The position numbers were made by a program, and so were the translations under genes. From positions 39,281,211 through 39,345,210 of the forward strand of contig OX442314.1 of assembly GCA_949358305.1 (NCBI GenBank): a stretch of 64,000 nucleotides of DNA. Reading direction: 5' to 3'. This stretch comes from Strigamia acuminata (lineage: Eukaryota > Arthropoda > Chilopoda > Geophilomorpha > Linotaeniidae). Each line of letters opens with the position of its first letter. Positions within the stretch are counted from its first letter, which is position 1. Below are positions 41,701 to 51,804 of this stretch, piece after piece. Under the pieces are notes generated by a model. The model saw nothing but the letters and a program-made list of their open reading frames with translations, did not search any database and was not told the origin of the DNA.

Positions 41701-43041
41701 ATGAGTAAAACCCTAGATAGAGCAAAGAAGATGTATTTCTGGCCTAGAATGAGCAAAGACACTCGAAACTACGTTCGCAGTTGCACTCATTGCCAACAAT
41801 ACAAACCTAGTCAACACCAAAAGCATCGGGCAAGCTATACACCCCACAACATGACCAACCCATGGGAGACAATAAGCATTGACCTGATGGGACCAAAGCC
41901 AGCTGGTCGTTCACAATTAAAATGGATTTTAGTAATCATTGATAATTGTACAAAATGGATTGAAGTCTTCCCACTAGCAACTGCATCAAGTGAATGCATT
42001 GTTAATAAGATGAGCGAAGTTTTCCACCGTTGGGGATATCCAAAAAAGATAATCTCCGACAACGGCAAACAATTCGTGTCAACAATATTTAATGATTTTT
42101 GTCGAAAAAATCACGTAGATATTGCTCACATTAGCCCATATCACGCTGCCGCTAATATTACAGAGCGGGCTAACAGGACTTTAAAAATGATGTTAGCTTT
42201 ATACTCAGACATTCACTCTCACTGGCCAAAATATTTAAATTCTTTTGCCTTTGCGATGCGCACCGCTAAGTCCGAGGCAACAAATTGTTCTCCGATGATT
42301 CTTAATACAGGAAGAATCGTTCCTTTGCCATTTGACCCGCGTATTACTAAACACGCCATCAAATTCGACAAAGAGAACCCCGAAGCTTATGTCTATAGTA
42401 TTTTAGACGTAATTAGACGTGCACACAGCGAAATGCATCGGAAAATTCAATCGAATTACGAAAAGCATGATCGACTACATAAAGACAAATATTATATTTG
42501 TCAATTTGCCAAAGGAGATCTCGTGTGGAAAGCCACACATATTTTATCAAATAAAGATAAAGGGATTTCGGCAGGATTCGCTGAGAAACGTGATGGACCT
42601 TGGGAAATTACGGCTATTCTCGGCGGAGGTTCCTACACGCTACGGAAGCTCTCCGACAATTCAAAAGCAAAAGCGATCAACATACAGGATTTAATGCCTT
42701 ATATCCCAAGTTACCCGATTGAGGAATGGACATTAGATCAGAAAGTCGGTACCAACGAGTCACACCCGACTCCAGATTGGATGGCAGGTCAGGTTATTAA
42801 TTCTTCAGAATTAATAAATGAACCTGTGTCCATAGAAACAGGGGATTTAGTTGAAGAGAAAGAGGAGGAAACTTCTCAGATTTCTTCTAAAGAGGACGAA
42901 ACTCCTCAAAATCCGTCTAAAAAGAGGAAAAGATTTCCATCTCCCGTTCGACAGTCTAAACGTAGACCCAAGCCGAACACAAAATACGTGACCGATTTTG
43001 TACAACTCATAAATTGTTTAACACAAGTCAAGTTGGGTTAG
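38755..43041 (+). CDS. pol: Retrotransposon pol: protease, RT, RNase H, integrase
   Basis: Open for about 1428 codons with no ATG near its beginning, as expected for frameshift expression. Counting residues from 38806: protease active site LMDSGATQCFIG (Asp 147); reverse transcriptase LCIDYRWLNAI, DLTKGYHQMEM, LPFGLCNAPSSFQ and YLDD (483-486); RNase H LTDASHSGLGAVL (Asp 634) and the end NQVADALSR; integrase zinc finger (HGHPLTGHAG ... CTHCQQYK); core Asp 1026, Asp 1085 (ISDNGKQF) and Glu 1120 (NITERANRT), with 34 residues between the last two, as in elements that read NPVER here. A GPWEI...GGGSYTLRKL module lies near the C-terminus, followed by a Lys/Glu/Ser tail. It looks enzymatically intact. 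Confidence 0.95.
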   Translation, partial: KKLIQGVVQVAQPPPNELFPLSEFSNDLFFHKKEIKIRHKPSHLTVPYVDDSKNKPPSLVISYEAVPVCRKASSSTGGVDENLKIMTDQLENLSIFSGSWNAPKKPLVPKVFKLRKILKLEKWNKKERKIFLGKLCNSKLINGGKDDPRMNVQIGGLDYNALMDSGATQCFIGVQLLSNTEIPVEFIQECPRGMRVCAVGIDHRPIGQVCLCVKWADKRRVTPMTFIILHKNVCGLILGHNFMRRTGINPNPRRAVFTCDDMPGWTAPYETTELNCCLASIRTLGLQGEGTPTSPDWAEKLVEGCNSSAEEKRLLVNVLLQLKNVFRDQLGCTKVAKHSIKFKPGATWKHQPYRMYNPAKKAIMTELVEELEADGLIEPATGPYISHPVIVAKPGGKYRLCIDYRWLNAITEVDAIQMPSIDLLIHHTNQAKYFTSIDLTKGYHQMEMEEEDKSKTAFYTPKGKFQFKRLPFGLCNAPSSFQHLMTTVLGDSLYKHALVYLDDIIIFSDTWENHLLHIKDVLEKLDAANLTINKDKSKFGRTSLRFLGHLISEGSLLPDPDKVSAVRNFPKPTCSKDIQRFVGLANFFRKFIPNIANIARPLTNIMHDQAKFVWDDPQTTAFETIKDILCDKDQALLHMPDMNKPFVILTDASHSGLGAVLCQDVELFCEKKQKLIMVPKAVAYASRVLHGAEVRYSTPELECLAVVWAIERFRPYIEYTTFTLESDAKALSWLMSTPEPSGRFGRWAVKIQCGAFKIIFRRGAMNQVADALSRAPLSALDTPDYDYIEPEEITHFYPTWNGNRCASLQVTETERKHFLTNVGLSLDFFSESYNPVRFHDSGEKGEEEGCTRENCRHIDVHNCNHENVHTALTDILKVVPPTRDEIIEAQLKDPACSKILVYLKGDEKLKNRITDKHWLNAIRGYTLDEPEENKGVMLIYFAPTDEEELNDSGNGFKAVIPRSLVRRALFACHGHPLTGHAGMSKTLDRAKKMYFWPRMSKDTRNYVRSCTHCQQYKPSQHQKHRASYTPHNMTNPWETISIDLMGPKPAGRSQLKWILVIIDNCTKWIEVFPLATASSECIVNKMSEVFHRWGYPKKIISDNGKQFVSTIFNDFCRKNHVDIAHISPYHAAANITERANRTLKMMLALYSDIHSHWPKYLNSFAFAMRTAKSEATNCSPMILNTGRIVPLPFDPRITKHAIKFDKENPEAYVYSILDVIRRAHSEMHRKIQSNYEKHDRLHKDKYYICQFAKGDLVWKATHILSNKDKGISAGFAEKRDGPWEITAILGGGSYTLRKLSDNSKAKAINIQDLMPYIPSYPIEEWTLDQKVGTNESHPTPDWMAGQVINSSELINEPVSIETGDLVEEKEEETSQISSKEDETPQNPSKKRKRFPSPVRQSKRRPKPNTKYVTDFVQLINCLTQVKLG

Positions 43042-44336
43042 GACACAATATATTGAAAATATTTTATTTTTTAAATAAATATTTCCAATCATATTCACGA
43101 AGGATTGTTAAATTTTATTAATAAAAACATTTCACCAATGTAGATAAAATTTAACAAATGTTTGAGTTATTTTTACACGGCCGATTGTATTTAAATTAAT
43201 CTACGTGTAAACATTTACTTGAAACTATGTTTTCCCCCTTTGGGTTAATAGAAACTTCGAGATGAGTAATTACAAACCAATCAAATTACTCCTCGAAACT
43301 CCCCTTAACCCCTGGTTTGAGATTATCACTCACTTGTTCGCCAAGTTTTGTACTGGACTGAAATCAAGGATTATTCTCGACTTTTCGACGCTTTAACGGA
43401 TTTTCGCTGAATTTTAGTGAGTTAAAATCTAGATGATTTTGAACACTTATCGTTTATTTTACTGATTTTTTCATTTGACGAATATCAGTTCAAATTCAGA
43501 AATTATCGACACGACGCTGATTATCGAAACCATTTCGTGGCAAAATCACAAGGAACCTTCCCGCGAATTCACTACGTGATTTTCCGGTAAATATTTAAGC
43601 AATATTTTGTCAAAATTAATAATATTTTGACATTAATTGACGACATTTATTTTGGTTAAGCGTCCATTACGGCAGACTTAGAATTTGCACGTGCCGCACA
43701 ACGTCTTTATCGGCCAACGTCGCCGGAACCGAGCAGCCCTCGCAAATACGCGAAGCTAGACGTTAAACTAGCCAAATATACCCTGTTAGGACTGCACCTA
43801 GTTAGTAAGTGTTTATTTTATAAAAGATAAAAAATATCGCTTAAATTCCTTTGAAATTGGTGAGCATACATGTGTTAACAAGTCACGTGTATGATACTAA
43901 CGAACGCCACCAGATGTCGGTGATAGATTTTTACTCGGACGAATTATAGAGTTATTCGTACAGTTAAAAATCATGTATATTGTCAGATACTAAAAATACT
44001 GCAAAAATATTTTTTAATATTTTGACAGGTTGTTTAGTTATTATGTCGTTTAGATGTAAAAATTAGGTTTATTTTATTTAATAAACACTAATTTGAATAG
44101 TTTTTCAACGATATTGTTTTAAAGGATAAGATGAAATTATCTACCAAGTCAAGAATAATTATTAATGTTAATAATTATTCGACAAATGAAGGAAACCCGC
44201 TAACAAAAGGAACTTAAGAATTTAATTGCGAAATTAATCCAGTTGTTGGTCGACAATTAATTTAATTTGAAATTAAATTAATTACCGACAGTTTGATTCG
44301 TGTTCTCAAATAAAATTTATATTTTTTGAAGATGCA
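43042..44336 (+). other. Spacer between pol and the third ORF
   Basis: 1.3 kb of AT-rich sequence with no credible frame. A splice acceptor for a sub-genomic RNA could lie near its right end (ttttttgaag before 44332), which is a guess. Confidence 0.5.
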
Positions 44337-45992
44337 ATGAGTCGCCGAGGTCGTGCTAGCAAGCGACAGTACGTGCATTGGGATCCAGAAGAGTCTGAAG
44401 AACCGGATTATCGCTTCGTTAATCCCTCCTCTGACCCCGAGCTCGTCGCCAACTGGGCCCGTAATAACCCGGATCTCGTACCGCCCCGAATTAGGACCGC
44501 CATGGGTGTTAGCCCGACCGACTCACGTCCTTCCAGAGGCCGTCAAGCGAGTCAGCGTGTCGTAACCTATGATGCGCCCCACGAGACTCCGAATTGGGAT
44601 TTTTCTGACGACTCGTCACAATACTCCCGTTCTGCTTCAAGGAGACGGCGCCAAGACGACTTCTCACAAGAAGAAGAATCTTATGAGGAAGCTCCGCCCC
44701 AGACTACCAGCAGACCATTTGCTCGACCACGAAATCCTCGCGATACCGCTAGTCGAGGAAAAACCGGCAAGTCCAAAGGACCCACCAAGTCCACGTTGGC
44801 ATCTTCATCCGAGGCGTTGACCCGCCCAACATCGCAAGCTCGCTCATTATCGGAGCTCAACTTACCGATTTATCGGAAGCAACGGCGAGAACATGTATTT
44901 CGCGACATGGAAGCTGCCGCCTTGGGAACCAACATCATGCCGAAGTCGAAACTGATGTTCTGCCCATTGTGCGCAGGATGCGGATGGTTGTCGTCCTTGT
45001 TATCCGGCATTCACGCCGTGGTCTGTGTGAACTGTCACGGTGGTAAACGCGTTGCCATATCCAGCATGTGGAATGAAGAAATTCTTCCATTTATCGTCAA
45101 GGGGCTAAGTACGCCGACAGCACGCAATTGGGCGATGTGTCGCGAATGTGGCCTCATCCACCAGGGCCCGGAGCAGGCTATTTATGTAGACCCGGCACAA
45201 ATGTCCAGCACCTCGACTCCACGAGGAGGATTTACGGAGCCACAACGCGAGCCGGAAACCCCCACCCCTGCGATTGATGGAACTTCAGTCGTCTCGGCGG
45301 AAAACGAACCAATGTCAGTTGTTGCGTCTGATTCTCCGCCGGTTGCCTCCGATTCTGGTCTGCAAACCGCCGCTTCTCCAGAGGGAACATCGACTAACAA
45401 CATGATTGTAGCGACTATTCCGCTCCCCGAAGTAAGCGACGCTGCTGAACCGGTCATTTTACTGGTTCACCCATACATGCCAAGACCAAACATGTCGCTC
45501 ACGGAGCAAACTAAGGCGGAAGTGGAACATTATTTCCCAATTTTGTTGGAAGCAGCTAAGCGTATTAGCGTGTCGATTTCGAACGACCGAATTCCAGATT
45601 TAAGCGTGCCACTGGCCGTGATCCAATGGATTTTTCATCCATCCCGGCCGGAGTCTTTTCAAACTCGCTCTTTTATTTGGTGTAAGATTTTGCAACAGGT
45701 CTCAGCAGCAGCACACCCGTTGATTCGTGAGGGATGGCACTCTGGCTTACCCGACCATCACTTGGTTTTTTCTGAGCCAACCAGCGCTAACACTATTCCG
45801 TTAGGAGGGCCGGATCCCCTGGAAGTATTCACCGAGGAACAACACAGAATGCTCCTGGATCCACTGATCCATGACGTTGAGCCAGATGTAGTACCGGAAT
45901 TGGTAGCTATTCGACTTAATTCTCCACCCGCAGCCGTCTCGGAAGTTGTTACATCCATGGACGGATTTATTGAGGATGAAGAGTTGGACTAG
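44337..45992 (+). CDS. Third ORF of the retrotransposon, cysteine-rich, not env-like (551 aa)
   Basis: ATG 44337 to TAG 45992, intact, with even base use and no repeats. No signal peptide, membrane segment or furin-type site, so it is not an envelope protein. Residues 1-175 are basic and disordered (MSRRGRASKRQYVHWDPEES; ASRRRRQDDFSQEEESYEE; SRGKTGKSKGPTKS). Residues 176-275 form a compact region with conserved-looking metal ligands: CPLCAGCG (Cys 209, 212, 215), CVNCH (Cys 230, 233, His 234) and CRECGLIH (Cys 268, 271, His 275). An Ala/Ser/Pro/Thr-rich linker follows, and then a folded-looking C-terminal half (LTEQTKAEVEHYFPILLEAA, LAVIQWIFHPSRPESF). I recognise no family. It may bind nucleic acid or act as a regulator like the accessory proteins of large retroelements; this is inference. 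A spliced RNA is probably needed for its expression. Confidence 0.85.
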   Translation: MSRRGRASKRQYVHWDPEESEEPDYRFVNPSSDPELVANWARNNPDLVPPRIRTAMGVSPTDSRPSRGRQASQRVVTYDAPHETPNWDFSDDSSQYSRSASRRRRQDDFSQEEESYEEAPPQTTSRPFARPRNPRDTASRGKTGKSKGPTKSTLASSSEALTRPTSQARSLSELNLPIYRKQRREHVFRDMEAAALGTNIMPKSKLMFCPLCAGCGWLSSLLSGIHAVVCVNCHGGKRVAISSMWNEEILPFIVKGLSTPTARNWAMCRECGLIHQGPEQAIYVDPAQMSSTSTPRGGFTEPQREPETPTPAIDGTSVVSAENEPMSVVASDSPPVASDSGLQTAASPEGTSTNNMIVATIPLPEVSDAAEPVILLVHPYMPRPNMSLTEQTKAEVEHYFPILLEAAKRISVSISNDRIPDLSVPLAVIQWIFHPSRPESFQTRSFIWCKILQQVSAAAHPLIREGWHSGLPDHHLVFSEPTSANTIPLGGPDPLEVFTEEQHRMLLDPLIHDVEPDVVPELVAIRLNSPPAAVSEVVTSMDGFIEDEELD

Positions 45993-46646
45993 AAAAGCGT
46001 CAACGATGTCGGGATCCGTTACTTTCCCGACATTCTCCCCTTTAAGGCAAGACCAGAAGTAACGAGTCCATTTTCTCCATCTCCATTACTTGACCCGGGA
46101 TGAAACAAAGATTTAGTCAGGTTCAGGTGTATTTTATGCCGTTTTTTTTTTGTGTGGATATTTCAAAGATCTTTAATATTTAAATTAACAATTTTGCTAA
46201 AATTTGATTACGAGTCAATGTGAGTTTGTTTATAAAAATACTAATTTTAATACTTGAATTTTAACGTGTAAAGTGTTATTTTGCAAATCATTACATTTCC
46301 AGTGAGAAGTTAAGTTTTGTGAAAATAATTGTTAAATTTTATTAATCATTTGTTTGATACAAGAGTTTTGATGTTAGTTTAAGTTATCGTTTTTCTTGAT
46401 ACAGTTGTAAGTCCACCTGTAAAGAGAGATTGGAGTTATTATTAATAATTGAAAGTTTTATAACCTTAATAAATATTTTTTGAAGCATTTGATTAAGAAA
46501 TACTCTTTATTTATACTATTAAGATATAAAATAAAGGTTTTTGCTTACCAAGGATTACAGCTCGAGTCCCCTAGATGACAGTGTGGTCTTGATCCTCAAG
46601 ATATTCGGAATAAATAGTATGTTAATACAGGTATTAACATATATTT
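45993..46646 (+). other. Non-coding tail before the 3' LTR
   Basis: AT-rich 0.65 kb with no credible frame; ends in the purine tract. Confidence 0.6.
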
Positions 46647-46656
46647 AAGGGGGACT
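46647..46656 (+). promoter_or_regulatory. Polypurine tract
   Basis: AAGGGGGACT directly before the 3' LTR; the primer for plus-strand DNA synthesis. Confidence 0.8.
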
Positions 46657-48245
46657 TGTGACGGTTACACTGTCATGCACGTTGTTAGTTAGGACGTTTA
46701 TTTTGTCAATAGATGGCGCTGATACGTTTTAGCGGCAATTTCAAATTTCGACAATTTTTGAGTGAATAAAATATAAATTACTATTTATATTTTATTCCAC
46801 TGCAACTTTATACACTTTTAAATACTTTTGGATGTTTAAATACTAGTTGATTTATTTGTCACATAATTCTATTGAATTATGTGCAAACTCTACACCTGGT
46901 GAAGTCACCCCCCATCACCCACTGTGAGTTGGACTCCTTTTGGATTATAGTCAAAGGGACTTAATCCAAAATGTGTCCTGCGTATCCAGTTCCTGTAGTG
47001 GACCTAGTAGAAGACTATGTCCTGAGTATCCACTTCCTATGATCTGGGATTGGATGGATTTGACTGCCCAGTGATCCCATTGGATCACTGAACAGCTATT
47101 CTCCTCACCGAGTATATATCCCCCTGCAAAACGGATATAGCTCGCTCTTGTTCTGTTTTTGTTTGATACTGATATTACTTGAGCACATATTATACTTCTC
47201 TGCGTTCCGACAATCCGTTGTAGAAATACTTTGTATTTAGTGTAAGTATCTAGAGTGGGTAGAAGACTCACAGACACACTTCCCGCCTCTTCATGCCAAC
47301 ATTCCGTTGTAGAAATGTAGTAACTAGAGTGGAGGGATTCACAGACACATTTAAGTGTAGTATCTAGAGTGGGGTACAACCCACAGACGCACTCCCTCCA
47401 GCTTCATGCCAACATTCCGTTGTAGAGTGCAGAATCTAGAGTGGAGTAAAATTCACAGACGCATTGGTAATGTAGAATCTAGAGTGGAGTATTTATATTT
47501 CACAGACGCATTATCAGAGTGATCGACGCGGAGTAATTTCCCGGTTACTCTCCCGCCAGCCAGGACCGAGTGGAGTAATTTCCCGGCGATGGATAACCTT
47601 TCCTGCGAGATATTTCGATTCAATTCGTTATTGGTTTGACGGAACATTTAAGTCTAACTTAGATGTTGATTGCACTCGGGGCAAAAATAGCTCGGCGCTA
47701 TTTTAATATATTTTACTTATTTTCATAGTTTTAGTTAAGTTTGTGACTATAAAATATCATGATCAATTCCATGGAATTAATATGAATATTTATTCTCACA
47801 TTGTTACATCTCGCAATAATTATTGATTACAATAATTATCTGCGACGCGATGTGTGTGACGATACAGAAAAGTCAACCGCACCTCTCGGATATAACCCAC
47901 CCAGCCTAACCATTTACACGCCTTTTAGAACCAAACCCCGGACCATTTAGAAGCCAAAGCCATTCATAGATGACATCTTTTACGTCACAGCAATAAGACC
48001 GTTACAAATTCTTATTGCATGACTGAAGCCTTCAAATGATATTATTTCAGGGCTTTTGCCAAATAACTGTATAGTTTAACTTATCGTCATTTTAGCCACT
48101 TGTAGGCATAGTATTTATATAAGGTTCAAACCGGAATAAATGTTATATGTTTTGAGAAAACATCAGGTTTGCATATTTTACATTTTCACACGGATAGTTC
48201 ACACTTTAGTTTAGCAATTGCTATCTCCAGAAGGTAATCGTCACA
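46657..48245 (+). repeat. 3' LTR
   Basis: Same 1589 bp as the 5' LTR, from TGTGACGG to CGTCACA, including the five-fold U3 module (about 47248-47513). Confidence 0.95.
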
Positions 48246-48398
48246 ACTGACGAGGTGATTGGGTTTGAAGACTTTGGTGAACAATTAGGAAGAACTTCAA
48301 AAATTGCTTCCCAAGTACTTGCGTTTATGTTGCGCTCAATTACAGGAAAATGGAAGCAAATTTTGGGGTATACGTATGCCTCAACAAATAAGATGGTT
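48246..48398 (+). pseudogene. P-element-type transposase, 3' half of the interrupted copy
   Basis: Continues the frame left at 34263 after the ACTG duplication: DEVIGFEDFGEQLGRTSKIA, then FMLRSITGKWKQILGY. That is the usual order in P/THAP9 transposases. Breaks into hAT sequence at about 48398. Confidence 0.85.
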
Positions 48399-48690
48399 TG
48401 GCACGAATTGCGAAGAGAATTTCATGCTAAACAACAACAATGGGGTTTAAAACGTAGAATGCTGCCTGCCGACATTGCGATTCGATGGTGGTCGACCTTA
48501 AAATTAATCGATAGTTATTTAGAGAATCGCGACGTACTAATGTGCATTTTTCAAGAATACCAACGCGGGAAGCATTCAGACCTAACACCAAACAGTAAAC
48601 ACTTTGAAATTTTAGAAACTTTGCGAGATAATTTAAAACCTCTTCAAGTCATCACTACCGAATGAAGTAGCGACCAGTATGTGTCAGCAT
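48399..48690 (+). pseudogene. hAT-family transposase fragment 2
   Basis: Almost identical to 28600-28870 (LRREFHAKQQQWGLKR, WWSTLKLIDSYLENRDVLMC, KHSDLTPNSKHFEILETLRD), with a stop at 48663. Joined at its left edge to the P-element relic. Confidence 0.85.
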
Positions 48691-48766
48691 CCTGACTCAC
48701 ATGAACAATATATCACGTATCTTATGACATTAGCTAAAGCCTCTTACTTAGTAGCAGTGCATCATG

Positions 48767-48990
48767 CCATTTCCAATTTCAATTTACACCGACTTCATGT
48801 CATTTCAAATTTCAATTTACACCGACTTCGTGTACTTTCCAATTTCAATTTACACCGACTTCATGCCATTTCAAATTTCAATTTACACCGACTTCGTGTA
48901 CTTTCCAATTTCAATTTACACCAAATTCGTGCCATTTTCAATTTCCTGTACACCGATATCGTGCCATTTTCAATTTCCTGTACACCGATA
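48767..48990. repeat. 33-bp tandem repeat
   Basis: Five units of a 33-bp motif around ttcaatttacaccgacttc, followed by two units around tcctgtacaccgatatcgtg. Units alternate between two subtypes (catgccattt and cgtgtacttt), suggesting a 66-bp higher-order unit. Confidence 0.9.
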
Positions 48991-49009
48991 TCGTGCCATT
49001 TGCAAATAT

Positions 49010-50330
49010 GAATCGTATTGAACAATACTGTGGATTTTCAGCCATTGTTGGTTCGGAAATTTTTTTTAGGCCATCGACAATAACCAAAGGAAAACTCCTA
49101 TTCCAATCAAAGCATATAATTCAGGCACTAGAGATTAAAGAAGATAATTCCTCAATAATAAATGAGAAAAGCCTACCCAAAACTAGAGTGTCTGCACCAG
49201 CTTACATCATTAAAATTCAGGTAAAATATTTTTATTCAAAAATAATTTGTATGGTTAAATACAAATTTTATGTTTCAGCTGGATTCAACTAGGAGGATAC
49301 AGACAGCTCATTGCACGTGCAAGGCTGGCATTCGGGGGTGTTGCAAACACACTGCTGCAGTTGTTGAGTGTGTCAACTGCGAAGACCAGGAATCAACAAC
49401 AAGTAGACCGCAAAGATGGGGTGGGCCAACCCAACAAGATAAATACAAGAAAGGATGCCAGCTGGAAAGTTTAGTCCGAAGTAACTATTGTTTGTGGAAC
49501 AAGAAAATATTTTAAAAATTTGCCTGTGCTGATTATTATTTTTTCTTCTTACAGTTAAAGATAATTCTAAAAAAAGGAGAAAAATTGCAATTTCTCCAAC
49601 ACACAGTACAATATTATGAAAATTTGAATTGCCCCTTGATCCCAGCAATGAAATGCGAGGCAATGGCTGAATCCAGCATTGTTGTTGGGGAAATATTGTC
49701 ATCATTCAAGGTCGAGTGTGCAGTCACGAAGAAACGTATCGACGGGCTGCTGTGCGATGCTTTAAACAATTATCAACGATTCCAAAACTACGCAACAATC
49801 AGCCCAAATGGTGGGCCAATTCGATTAATACCGATAAATTGCCTTTCAGCTTTGACAGAAATTCAAAATAACTTTTACTTTGATAAAATCGCAGTCACTT
49901 ATGACGAAATACTTCGAACTGCTGCAATGACCATTGGTCAAAATGATTTTTGTTGGAAAAGAATGCGATTATTACGAATCACAAGCACCAAAGCACATTC
50001 AGTTAAAGCATGTACTGTTGATTTAGAAACGCTAGCAATCAAATTGCTAAAACACAATTCATTACTCAAAGAATTTTTTAAAATCCTTTCTTTTTATGTA
50101 GATTACAGCAGACATCAATCAACTTCAAAACATTAGTGTTGAAGATGTAATTAAAAAAAATTATGCTATACAAGCATAAAATTTTTATTGAAGCTAAAAA
50201 TAGAGCAAGTTACAACTATTCCAACTATTGATGACTTGGAATCTGAAATACCAAATAATGTACACATTTTTACCAACATTGTTGCTATGAAAGGAAATAC
50301 TTCTTTTGCATTAACTAAGGATTTATCAGT
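49010..50330 (+). pseudogene. SWIM zinc finger / YqaJ-associated protein, decayed, spliced
   Basis: First part: an exon with GFSAIVGSEIFFRPSTITKG ending at an intron-like AG|GTAAAA near 49220. After TTTCAG at about 49280 comes LDSTRRIQTAHCTCKAGIRG then CCKHTAAVVECVNCED, a SWIM-type finger (CxC...CxH), and RWGGPTQQDKYKKG. A later exon-like stretch (49575-50120) has LNCPLIPAMKCEAMAESSIV, KKRIDGLLCDALNNYQRFQN and matches the 5' part of 33075. Another (50365-50505) encodes PHFIYDRETVYAASYTLL. Stops occur, so it is a relic. Confidence 0.65.
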
Positions 50331-50624
50331 TTTTGTCTAAACCTTGAAATTATACCAAAATATTTTTTTTAGCAAAACCCATGTATTGCCACTCCCCACT
50401 TCATATATGATAGGGAAACTGTGTATGCAGCAAGCTACACTCTATTGTGTGAGAGGGAAGAAATTGGTGAGACACAGTCCCCTCTAGAAGCCATCGCAAC
50501 ATTTTTGTAAGTAAAGAAATTGCCATTATTTGTTGCCAATTTTATTGAAAGCATTTTAATTTAAATAAAATATACATACAATTAGTTAAAATGTTTTTTG
50601 AACAATTATTTGCCTTGTAGCTTC

Positions 50625-50918
50625 AAAAATAGCTGACGACACAAAAAAGGCAGTTTTGTTACACTTGGCAAGCACAGATGTCCAGGACATTTATGACACA
50701 CTATTAGAGACTAAACAAAAGGATTATGCAACAACGAAAAGTGGGTTAGCCAGTTACTTTCATCCGCAGAAAAATCAGCAGGAAGCAACTGAAATGATGG
50801 ATACATACGTAGCCAGATTGTAAGCCGCTGTGAAAGCGTGCAAATATGGAACTTGAGAAGACGATATAATTGCAGAGAAGACTTTAGCGAGAGGACAAGC
50901 TTACTTCAGCATCATTGT
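50625..50918 (+). pseudogene. Retrotransposon gag fragment
   Basis: Reads KKAVLLHLASTDVQDIYDTL, DYATTKSGLASYFHPQKN and MMDTYVARL then a stop; typical gag wording of insect gypsy elements. Broken on both sides. Confidence 0.65.
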
Positions 50919-50922
50919 TAAC

Positions 50923-51149
50923 TGTAAGGGACGAGTTGACCACACTGAGGGCGCCACCATGACGCCCAACCTAGTGGGAAGACGATTTGTCCACACACGA
51001 TGACCACCACGATAACTGACACTGGACAGCCATCCAGATGTCAATTCAATACATAAACCAGAAACATTTTATTTTGTAGACTTGAAAGTGTATATAAAGA
51101 GTCAGTTTAACTTTTGCCACGCTCCAAGCAAGTCCTTTCAAACCTCACA
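50923..51149 (+). repeat. LTR of a second gypsy-type element
   Basis: Runs from TGTAAGGGACGAG to CCTCACA. TATATAAAG at 51091. It is followed at 51150 by TGGCGCAGTCG, complementary to the 3' end of tRNA-Ser, as in the 17.6/297 group. The left edge is uncertain and no partner LTR was found in the window. Confidence 0.6.
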
Positions 51150-51160
51150 TGGCGCAGTCG
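51150..51160 (+). promoter_or_regulatory. Primer-binding site, tRNA-Ser
   Basis: TGGCGCAGTCG immediately after the LTR end. Confidence 0.7.
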
Positions 51161-51459
51161 ACAAAGAACTAGGGAAAATTCAGAAAAACCAAAAAGACTT
51201 GAAGTTTATCAAGGGCACATGACTGAGGAACGCAATACGATAACGAGCAGCATGACAAAAGGAAAACCACAAGAAGAAAAGAGGCGAAAGGAAGAAAATA
51301 ATTCAACTAGATTTGCAACAAAAAAAAATAAATAACAGACACGACACGGAACAAGCAGAGCAAATTCGAACGAATTACTTAACGAAAAGAGGAACCAATC
51401 AAAGTAAGAACGATTTTTACCAACTTGCTGGACAAAAACCAGCGTTTTGGAGCGAATCT

Positions 51460-51790
51460 ATGTCAAGATTTTGAGAAAATTTAAAGAAAATTGAAGAAGA
51501 TTTAACGAAAATTTTGAGAAAATTTCAAGAAAATTCTAGATTTAACGAAAATCTTAAGTGGATTTAACGAAAATTTTAAGAGGATTTAACAAAAATTTTA
51601 AGATTTAACGAAAATTTCAAGAAAATTTCAAGAGTTTTAAAGAAAAATTCAAGGAATTTAAAAAAAATTTCAAGTGATTGAAAGAAAATTTCAAGAGATT
51701 TAAAGAAAATCTAAAGAAAATCTCAAGAGATTTATAGAAAATCTAGAGAAAATATCAAGAGATTTATAGAAAATTTCAAGAAAGCTAGAA
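51460..51790. repeat. Purine-rich degenerate repeat in the element leader
   Basis: Variants of aagaaaatttcaagagattta repeat with a period near 20-27 bp between the primer site and the gag ATG at about 51805. Confidence 0.75.
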
Positions 51791-51804
51791 CTGAACGTAG
51801 AACA

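Larger units (their letters stand above)
34264..48245 (+). mobile_element. Complete Ty3/gypsy LTR retrotransposon, about 14 kb
   Basis: Both LTRs are 1589 bp, begin TGTGACGG and end CGTCACA, and appear identical in the stretches I compared. Order: 5' LTR, tRNA-Gln primer site, long leader, gag, frameshift signal, pol (protease, RT, RNase H, integrase), 1.3-kb spacer, a third ORF, 0.65-kb tail, purine tract, 3' LTR. Flanking ACTG duplications and intact ORFs mark a recent insertion. RT-before-integrase order puts it in Ty3/gypsy; I cannot name the clade. It sits inside a P-element transposase relic. Confidence 0.96.

Noticed and set aside
42058-42165. One-residue shortening between integrase Asp 1085 and Glu 1120 as a disabling deletion
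   Set aside because: Some gypsy clades with NPVER in this place also have 34 residues, so it is probably a clade feature.
44337-45992. Third ORF as an envelope gene
   Set aside because: No signal peptide, membrane anchor, cleavage site or fusion peptide; Cys pattern fits metal binding instead.
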